Positions 1-5,550 of a DNA stretch of 6,864 bases are shown one piece after another. The position numbers were made by a program, and so were the translations under genes. The notes beneath the pieces are model-generated. The model was not told the DNA's origin. It saw nothing but the letters and a program-made list of their open reading frames with translations, and ran no database searches. The DNA lies in NCBI GenBank assembly GCA_034434335.1, contig DAOTZS010000099.1, positions 1 through 6,864 on the forward strand, in the 5' to 3' direction. Position 1 is the first letter of the stretch, and each line of letters opens with the position of its first letter. This DNA is from DAOTZS01 sp034434335 (GTDB lineage Bacteria > Chloroflexota > Anaerolineae > CG2-30-64-16).

Positions 1-1065
1 CACCAGGCCGGCGACCAAAGTGGCCTGCTGCCCGGTGAGCCCCTCGCGCGCCAGCCACACAGCTCGCTCGATATGCACCCAGTTGACATCGCGCAGGTTA
101 CGCCGCAGATGGTAGATCGCCTGCCGCAAGGTTGCGCGCTGTAAACCCAGGGGCAACGCCCGCCAGGCTTGCAGATCGAAGTATACCTCCCCGGCCGGCG
201 AGGGCAGCACAACCTGCCCCCAGGCCGCCTCCAGGCTGGCGCGCAACAACTCAGCTTCGCCAGCCATGAGCTCCGCAGTGCGGGCCAAGACGGCACGGAT
301 GCCAGGATTGTACTGCTCTAGCAGGGGAATCAGCTCCAGGCGCAGTCGGTTACGGAAGTAGGTGGTGTCCTCGTTGCTGCGGTCAAAGCGCGGCCTGAGC
401 CCATGTTCGGCACAGTAGGCGGCAATCTCAGCGCGTGTGACAGCCAGCAGGGGGCGCACCAGAAAGAGCTCACCCGACGCCGGGGCTGAAGGGACGGCCA
501 GCTGTGGCTGACAAAACTCGCCTTCTGTAGCCTTTGCTTCCGCGGCGCTCTCTGCCTCATCATCAGGCAACCAACCCGCGTGCAATGGGCTGGCCGGCAG
601 CATCCCGCGCAGGCCGGCTACCCCGCTCCCGCGCAGAAAGTGCATCAGAACCGTTTCGGCCTGGTCATCGGCATGGTGGCCTACGGCGATCACCCGCGCA
701 CCCTGGGCTTGGGCCACCTCAGCCAGAAAATGATACCGCGCCTGGCGGGCTGCCTCTTCCAGCGACTGGCCATGGGCTGCCGCCAACTCCCCCACCTGGA
801 CGCGGCCTGTGGTACACGGCAGACCCCACTCCGTGGCCAGTGCGGCGACAAAACCCTCGTCTGCATCGGCCTCGGCCCCGCGTAACCCGTGGTTGAGGTG
901 CGCCACATGGAGCCGTAACCCCAGTTCGGGCGCCAAGCGGCGCAAAAGATGGAGCAGACACAAGGAGTCAGGGCCGCCCGATACTCCCGCCACCACCATC
1001 GCACCTGGCTCAAGCAGCCTATAGCGCCGCACATACTGGCGCACCCGATCTAACAGATCGCTCAT
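1..1065 (-). CDS. tilS: tRNA(Ile)-lysidine synthetase TilS (3' end outside the window)
   Basis: In this family the enzyme uses ATP and lysine to convert C34 of the CAU-anticodon tRNA-Ile to lysidine, so that it reads AUA; it is cytoplasmic and normally essential. The frame is open from the ATG at 1065 to the window edge, giving 355 codons. The PP-loop ATP-binding motif SGGPDS is at residues 29-34, HLNHGLRG at 56-63, and GHHADDQAET at 129-138. The motif FRNRLR around residues 237-242 is the usual end of the N-terminal catalytic domain. The visible remainder (about 250-355) is the helical middle domain; the C-terminal domain is missing only because the window ends. Between the GLRGM and RPLL motifs (residues 155-204) lies a 48-residue acidic, Ala/Pro-rich linker that looks longer than usual. 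There is no Shine-Dalgarno sequence before the ATG, but a promoter sits directly upstream. It is transcribed divergently from the hydrolase-like gene. The identification is firm. Confidence 0.96.
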   Translation of the reverse strand, partial: MSDLLDRVRQYVRRYRLLEPGAMVVAGVSGGPDSLCLLHLLRRLAPELGLRLHVAHLNHGLRGAEADADEGFVAALATEWGLPCTTGRVQVGELAAAHGQSLEEAARQARYHFLAEVAQAQGARVIAVGHHADDQAETVLMHFLRGSGVAGLRGMLPASPLHAGWLPDDEAESAAEAKATEGEFCQPQLAVPSAPASGELFLVRPLLAVTRAEIAAYCAEHGLRPRFDRSNEDTTYFRNRLRLELIPLLEQYNPGIRAVLARTAELMAGEAELLRASLEAAWGQVVLPSPAGEVYFDLQAWRALPLGLQRATLRQAIYHLRRNLRDVNWVHIERAVWLAREGLTGQQATLVAGLV

Positions 1066-1071
1066 GGCTGG

Positions 1072-1100
1072 ATCATAGCATGCAAGACGCAAAAGCTCAA
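1072..1100 (-). promoter_or_regulatory. Sigma70-type promoter of tilS, probably giving a leaderless mRNA
   Basis: Read on the minus strand, TTGAGC (1095-1100) is followed by exactly 17 bases and then TATGAT (1072-1077). The -10 box differs from TATAAT at one position and is preceded by TGC, which makes an extended -10 element (TGn). Only six bases separate the -10 box from the tilS ATG, so the expected start of transcription falls on or next to the A of the ATG. The absence of any ribosome-binding sequence in this gap agrees with a leaderless transcript. This rests on motif reading alone. Confidence 0.65.
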
Positions 1101-1112
1101 GCCCATGGTGGG

Positions 1113-1138
1113 AACGGTTGCGTTTTCGCCCTAACGGT
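1113..1138. repeat. Pair of AACGGT direct repeats in the divergent promoter region
   Basis: AACGGT occurs at 1113-1118 and again at 1133-1138, exactly 20 bases apart, about two helical turns. The first copy overlaps the start of the candidate -35 box of the plus-strand promoter and the second lies in its spacer. A regulator binding one face of the helix is possible, but with only six matching bases chance is a real alternative. Confidence 0.25.
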
Positions 1139-1146
1139 GTTACACT
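1118..1146 (+). promoter_or_regulatory. Candidate promoter for the hydrolase-like gene
   Basis: TTGCGT (1118-1123) is separated by 17 bases from TACACT (1141-1146). The spacing is ideal; the -35 box keeps TTG and the -10 box matches TATAAT at four of six positions. A start near 1153 would give a leader of about 70 bases ending in the ribosome-binding site at 1205-1210. The match is moderate and short motifs like this can arise by chance, but it lies in the only non-coding stretch upstream of the gene. Confidence 0.35.
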
Positions 1147-1204
1147 TCCGGGCAAACACAGCAGGAGCTTTGCTCTGTTGCCGCCGGCCTGGTGCGGAAG
1201 GAAA

Positions 1205-1210
1205 AAGGAG
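1205..1210 (+). promoter_or_regulatory. Ribosome-binding site setting the start of the hydrolase-like gene
   Basis: AAGGAG lies 12 bases before the ATG at 1223. The spacer is somewhat long but this is the only good site near the start of the frame. It favours 1223 over the in-frame TTG at 1118, which lies on the candidate -35 box, and over the second ATG at 1235. Confidence 0.6.
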
Positions 1211-1222
1211 TCACCTACAGAG

Positions 1223-4189
1223 ATGACCCAACTGATGGCAGACAGTGGCCGCTGGTTACTGGCGCGCGGGTACAAGGGCTTTGTCATCACCAGCGATGAG
1301 GAGATGATCGCCGTGGGCCGCGATCCCGGCTGTAAGACGGCAGCCTTCGGCAACTCTTTCGTCGAGGTGTGTGAGGAGGCCGTGCGGCAGGGAGTGCCAC
1401 GTGTAGGCGTCTCTTACGACTACTTCTTCGGTGGGGTTGAGCGCCACATCTACCCTACCGATCCTGAGTGCATCACTACCTACAAGCGGCTGTACGACGT
1501 GGTCACTTCCTATGGCCTGGATTTTGAGGCCAGCATCCTCTCGCCTCTGGACTTGGGCGTGCCGTGGGTGCGCAGCGGGCGTCGGCCGGGGATGTGGTTT
1601 CAGTTCCAGGAGGCTCCCTGTGCGGCCGACGGCAGCTACCAGGCTACCCTACCGTTGCAGCTAACCTGGTTCCACAACAAAGGCCCCTGCCACCTGGTAG
1701 TAGATCACGTGCGGGCTTACGCCTTTCGCGAGCAACGGCTCGGCAACTCGCCTTACTACTACGTAGACCCTCACAGCATCGCTGACATCTCTCACACCGC
1801 GCGCTACGAGATCACCGACCCTGGCCGCTACAACCTCACCGGCGACCTGACCCCTGACCGCGGCTACCATGTGGGAGAGATAGTCGTTTATGGCCAGCAG
1901 TCCCCTTTATGGGCAGAGCAACCTGGCACGGGCGAAAATCGTGTCCTGGCCGTGGTCGTCTACCGGGCCGAGGAGATGGACTATTTCGCTCCTGACGCCC
2001 TGGCCTTTCTCCAGGAGGTTATTGACCGCCACGCGGCGGCCGGCATCCGCTATGGTGGCTTCTATGCTGACGAGATGCATATTCAGTGGGACTGGCACCT
2101 CAACGCTCACATTGGCCACGATGAGATCAAGGCCCGTTACCTGACCGATGGGCTGGCCGCGGCCTATGGCGCGCGCTACGGCCAGGAATTCCGCGATCTG
2201 GCCCGCTATCTGGTCTACTTTGCCTATCATCAGCACGACTTCCTGGGCGGGGAAGAAGGCAGCCTGCCCAGCCAGCACGTGATGGCGCCGGATGACGAAG
2301 GGATGGCGCGCACGATCTGGTTGCGCCGCAACTACTATCATCTGCTCAACGATCAGGTGGTGGAACTCTTCACCCAGGCGCGGGGCTATGCGGCGCGGCG
2401 CTTCGGCCGGCCCATGTTCACCCAGGCCCACGCCACCTGGCAGGAGTCCCCCACCTGCGACTGGTTCGCGCCAGGCTATGCCTTTGGCCAGCAGCTCCCG
2501 GCTGGTGCCACCCGCTACGACTACTCCCCTGCCTACGTCTGGTCCGCCTCGCAGCACGAGGCTGTCGCCACCGGCTATGACCTCTTCCGCTGGGGCGATT
2601 ACCTCACCGGCATGGGCACCGATCACCCTGAAGGGGGAAACGCCGACCGCAACCACTATGCCAAAGCCCTGGCCGCATCCTTTGCCGCGCTCGACCGCTA
2701 CGGACTATCCTATTGCGGATTCTGGGGGTCGCCACGGCCGGTAATGCGGCGCATGAGAAATGCCGTCGCCGCGTTCGGCGACTTACACTCCCCTGCGGCG
2801 TGGGTACAGGAATGGCGCTTCCGGGTGACGCCGGTGTTGATGCTCTATCCGCTTGACCTGTTCTATGTCGAGGAGCGGTTCGGGAGCTGGATGGTACAGT
2901 ACGGCTACGCCAACTACATCACCCAGCAGAAGCTGCTGGAGCGCGGAAGCGTACAAGAAGGGACCCTGGTCGTGCGCGGGGGCGATGAAGAACGCCGGTA
3001 CACGCACCTGGTGGCACTCTTTGAGCCGCTCTTGCAGCCTGCCACCCGCGCGCTGCTGCGCGCCTTTGTAGAGACAGGTGGCACGCTGATTTGGACGGGC
3101 CCGCCAGCGACGATCAACGAGGCAGATGGCCGGCTGTTGGACCCTGAGTGGTGCGACTGGTTGGGCGCGCAGGGTTCCCTCTTTGAAGGTCGTCCGGCCC
3201 AGGGTGCAACCATCTCCTTCGGCCCCTGCGGGGGGCCTTTGGCCGGGGTGGAGCCCATGGTTATCGGCACCGACCTGCGGCCAGACTGGATTTATCCGCT
3301 GAAACCGCGAGGGGGCGAGCCCTGTGCCTGGGCAGAGCTGCCCGATGGTACCCGCCTGATCGTGGGGGTGTGGTGCAGGATCGGCCGAGGCCAGGTCTTG
3401 GTCCTGGGCTTCCGACCCCGTGACGATCAGTCGGCCTCCACCGGCCACGACTGGCGCACCCTCTTCCAGATCCTGCACGCTACCGGGGCCTATCCCGGGC
3501 CAGGTCACCCTGAAGCGCTCTCCCGCACCGGCGACTACCTGATCTGCCAGGCCCCCAACGGGGCCATTTCAGTGGCGCGGCACTACAGCCGGCTGGCGGA
3601 ATGCTGGTCGGGAGAGTTCTTCCGGGACGATGAGGCTGACGCCCGGCTCAACCTGGAGCTGCCCCCGGTTGAGATCGCGTTGGACGAGATGCTGATTGCC
3701 GGCCACAGGATCAGCTATCGCGGGCGAGATCTGTTGAGCTATCGCCTGGCCGATCCAGGCTCGCCCGGCCACCTGATCGCCTGCTATGCGGTGGGGGCGA
3801 CGGGTATTACGATTGACGGGTACCGGTATACCTGGAGCGATAGGCCGGTAGAACTGCTCTTCAGCCCCATCAGCCCCGAGCGCCTGGCCCCGGGTATCCG
3901 GCAGGCCTGGCTCATCAGCGCCTGGCCGGACGCGGAGGACGAGGCCGGGGCCCTTTATGATTGGCTCGATAGAGGGTCGGTCAGGCCAGCTCGCCAGGAG
4001 CCGCTGCATGTGCGCGTGCCACTGGATACCCGCGGCTGGAGCACGGTGCGAACCGGTCTCCTGGACCCCTTCAGCGGGCGCATCACAGCGGAGCTGACCC
4101 TTTCCCCCGCGCCGGCCCTGGACCTGCACCTCGGGCCCGAGCAGGTTGGACGATGGCTGGCCGTGTTTGAGGTAGAAGAGATGATATGA
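1223..4189 (+). CDS. Large glycoside-hydrolase-like protein, specificity unknown
   Basis: This is one uninterrupted frame of 988 residues with no signal peptide or membrane segment, so probably cytoplasmic. I do not recognise a named family. Residues about 1-130 look like the first strands of an (alpha/beta)8 barrel (for example VGVSYDYFFGG). Residues about 130-240 are beta-rich and look like an insertion. Residues about 250-560 return to barrel-like alternation and contain GGFYADEMHIQWDW, with D283/E284 as a possible catalytic acid. Residues about 593-628 (HLVALFEPLLQPATR, then FVETGGTLIWTGPP) resemble the GATase-like trimerization domain after the barrel in GH42-type beta-galactosidases. 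The rest, about 640-988, is beta-rich, with a strand pair typical of hydrolase C-terminal domains near the end. A polysaccharide- or glycoside-cleaving role is inference from fold pattern; I could not assign both catalytic carboxylates. The start was chosen by the ribosome-binding site. The gene stands alone, with no sugar transporter or regulator beside it in the window. Confidence 0.6.
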   Translation: MTQLMADSGRWLLARGYKGFVITSDEEMIAVGRDPGCKTAAFGNSFVEVCEEAVRQGVPRVGVSYDYFFGGVERHIYPTDPECITTYKRLYDVVTSYGLDFEASILSPLDLGVPWVRSGRRPGMWFQFQEAPCAADGSYQATLPLQLTWFHNKGPCHLVVDHVRAYAFREQRLGNSPYYYVDPHSIADISHTARYEITDPGRYNLTGDLTPDRGYHVGEIVVYGQQSPLWAEQPGTGENRVLAVVVYRAEEMDYFAPDALAFLQEVIDRHAAAGIRYGGFYADEMHIQWDWHLNAHIGHDEIKARYLTDGLAAAYGARYGQEFRDLARYLVYFAYHQHDFLGGEEGSLPSQHVMAPDDEGMARTIWLRRNYYHLLNDQVVELFTQARGYAARRFGRPMFTQAHATWQESPTCDWFAPGYAFGQQLPAGATRYDYSPAYVWSASQHEAVATGYDLFRWGDYLTGMGTDHPEGGNADRNHYAKALAASFAALDRYGLSYCGFWGSPRPVMRRMRNAVAAFGDLHSPAAWVQEWRFRVTPVLMLYPLDLFYVEERFGSWMVQYGYANYITQQKLLERGSVQEGTLVVRGGDEERRYTHLVALFEPLLQPATRALLRAFVETGGTLIWTGPPATINEADGRLLDPEWCDWLGAQGSLFEGRPAQGATISFGPCGGPLAGVEPMVIGTDLRPDWIYPLKPRGGEPCAWAELPDGTRLIVGVWCRIGRGQVLVLGFRPRDDQSASTGHDWRTLFQILHATGAYPGPGHPEALSRTGDYLICQAPNGAISVARHYSRLAECWSGEFFRDDEADARLNLELPPVEIALDEMLIAGHRISYRGRDLLSYRLADPGSPGHLIACYAVGATGITIDGYRYTWSDRPVELLFSPISPERLAPGIRQAWLISAWPDAEDEAGALYDWLDRGSVRPARQEPLHVRVPLDTRGWSTVRTGLLDPFSGRITAELTLSPAPALDLHLGPEQVGRWLAVFEVEEMI

Positions 4190-4199
4190 ATCCAGGAGA

Positions 4200-4218
4200 G
4201 GTCGCTTCGGCAGCGACC
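4200..4218. terminator. Hairpin between convergent genes, possible shared terminator
   Basis: GGTCGCT (4200-4206) and AGCGACC (4212-4218) form a perfect 7-bp GC-rich stem with a 5-base loop. It starts 11 bases after the stop codon of the hydrolase-like gene and lies 17 bases past the stop of the permease gene on the other strand. Its position between two converging genes suits a bidirectional terminator. Neither side carries a run of T, so it is not a classical Rho-independent terminator. Confidence 0.4.
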
Positions 4219-4235
4219 GTCACCAGGGGAAATCC

Positions 4236-5468
4236 TTACTCGTAACGTAGAGCATCAATGGGATTGAGCGCGGCGGCCCGGTTGGCCGGGTAGAGGCCAA
4301 AGAAGATGCCGATGCCCAGCGACACAGTCAGGGCCAGGGCAATACTGTCGGGCGTCACCAGGGCCTGGCTGCTACCCAACAGAGGGGTGATGAGCTGCGC
4401 GCCGCCGATCCCTAACCCCACCCCCAGCAGGCCACCCATCACGCTGAGGGTCACCGCCTCTACCAGGAACTGGATTAAGATGTCGCGACGTTTGGCCCCT
4501 ACCGCCTTGCGCAACCCCACCTCACGCGTACGTTCCGTGACGCTGACCAGCATGATATTCATGATGCCTATGCCGCCAACCAGCAGCGAGATCGCCGCGA
4601 TACTGCCCAGCAGGGTGGTGAAGGTGCCGGTGGTCTGTTCGACAGTGCTCATCAGGTCGGCCTGATTCTGAACTATGAAATCATTCTGAGCGGTTGACTG
4701 GAGACCGTGCAAGGTGCGCAGGATGGCAGTGACCTGCGCCTGGGCCAGGTCCATCTCCTCGGCCGAGCGCACCTGAAGGTTGATCGCTCTTAGCTCTGTG
4801 GTGCCCGCGCCTCCCAGCTTCAGTTGGGCAGTGCGCAGTGGCATGAAGATAACGTCGTCCTGGTTCATGGGCCCGCTCTGGCCCTTGCTCTTCAGTACCC
4901 CCACCACTTCGTAGTTCTGGCGGTTGATGCGCACGGTCTCACCTACCGGGTTCACCAGCGTGCTGCCGAACAAGTCTTCCACCACCGCCTGCCCCAGGAC
5001 CACCACCATGGCCAGGTTCTCATTATCATCGGCCGTGATAAAACGGCCCCTGGCCACATTCCAGTTGCGCACCTGGGCATACTCGGCGGTCACGCCGGTG
5101 ACGCTGGTGGAGGTCGTCTTGCCCATGTAAGCAGCGGTGGCGTTGGTGCTATACTCCGGCGCTACCAGCCTGACCGCGGTTGCCAGTTGACGGATAGCAT
5201 CCGCGTCAGCGTTGGTCAGCCGACGGGTGTTCTGTTGCAGGCCACTGCGCGAAAACCCAAAACTGGTGGCTGAAGTCACCACCAGCAGGTTGGAGCCAAG
5301 GGACTGGAGTTGGCTGACCACCTGCGCCTGGGCTCCCCTGCCCACTGCGACCAATGCGATCACCGCGCCCACGCCGATCACCACACCGAGCATAGTAAGG
5401 GCAGAGCGCAGCTTATGCACTGTCAGAGCTTGCACAGCAACCCGCATCACCATGAGCAGTTTTCGCAT
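4236..5468 (-). CDS. MacB/FtsX-family ABC transporter permease
   Basis: This is the membrane subunit of an exporter in which an external ATPase drives movements coupled to an adaptor protein. The 410 residues show the family layout: a short cytoplasmic N-terminus, TM1 about 25-43, a large extracytoplasmic MacB-type domain about 45-285, TM2 about 288-310, a conserved cytoplasmic loop (TERTREVGLRKAVGAKRRDI, 311-330), TM3 about 336-361 and TM4 about 376-393. The C-terminus ends in NRAAALNPIDALRYE, typical of the family. There is no nucleotide-binding domain, so this is the split type rather than the ATPase-permease fusion of E. coli MacB. I start it at the ATG at 5468, because GGGAG lies nine bases upstream; a GTG two codons earlier (5474) would put that motif only three bases away. 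It follows the adaptor gene after 82 bases and is probably co-transcribed with it. The substrate cannot be told from the sequence. Confidence 0.93.
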   Translation of the reverse strand: MRKLLMVMRVAVQALTVHKLRSALTMLGVVIGVGAVIALVAVGRGAQAQVVSQLQSLGSNLLVVTSATSFGFSRSGLQQNTRRLTNADADAIRQLATAVRLVAPEYSTNATAAYMGKTTSTSVTGVTAEYAQVRNWNVARGRFITADDNENLAMVVVLGQAVVEDLFGSTLVNPVGETVRINRQNYEVVGVLKSKGQSGPMNQDDVIFMPLRTAQLKLGGAGTTELRAINLQVRSAEEMDLAQAQVTAILRTLHGLQSTAQNDFIVQNQADLMSTVEQTTGTFTTLLGSIAAISLLVGGIGIMNIMLVSVTERTREVGLRKAVGAKRRDILIQFLVEAVTLSVMGGLLGVGLGIGGAQLITPLLGSSQALVTPDSIALALTVSLGIGIFFGLYPANRAAALNPIDALRYE

Positions 5469-5477
5469 CCCCACTTG

Positions 5478-5482
5478 CTCCC
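5478..5482 (-). promoter_or_regulatory. Ribosome-binding site of the permease gene
   Basis: On the minus strand GGGAG is followed by nine bases and then the ATG at 5468. This spacing decides for that ATG over the GTG at 5474, which is in the same frame. Confidence 0.6.
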
Positions 5483-5498
5483 GATTTGCTGAAAGGAT

Positions 5499-5534
5499 AA
5501 AAAATGGAGGTTTTTCTCCCCGCTGGCGGAGAGA
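5499..5534 (-). terminator. Weak hairpin plus T-tract in the adaptor-permease gap
   Basis: On the minus strand TCTCTCC (5528-5534) can pair with GGGGAGA (5515-5521) around a 6-base loop, giving seven pairs of which one is G-U. A run of six T follows at 5499-5504, but only after a gap of about ten bases. The distance makes efficient termination doubtful; partial attenuation between adaptor and permease, or an mRNA-stabilising hairpin, would fit as well. No convincing promoter for the permease is visible in this gap. Confidence 0.25.
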
Positions 5535-5550
5535 GCCAGGGTGGGGTGCC

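Noticed and set aside
534..896. A 120-codon plus-strand frame over tilS
   Set aside because: It runs opposite to the TilS catalytic motifs and has a low-complexity Pro/Arg composition.
1118..1222. A 35-codon N-terminal extension of the hydrolase-like gene from a TTG at 1118
   Set aside because: The extension is not hydrolase-like in character, the TTG coincides with a candidate -35 box, and a good AAGGAG site precedes the ATG at 1223.
1907..2656. A 249-codon minus-strand frame inside the hydrolase-like gene
   Set aside because: It is antisense to a coherent 988-residue protein and is explained by high GC at third positions, which removes stop codons on the opposite strand.
2783..3508. A 241-codon minus-strand frame inside the hydrolase-like gene
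   Set aside because: Same reason: no recognisable motifs, no start signal, and a GC-driven shadow of the plus-strand gene.
4236..4500. Possible fusion of the permease to an ATPase, as in E. coli MacB
   Set aside because: The frame has no Walker A, signature or Walker B motif, and at 410 residues it has the length of a stand-alone permease.
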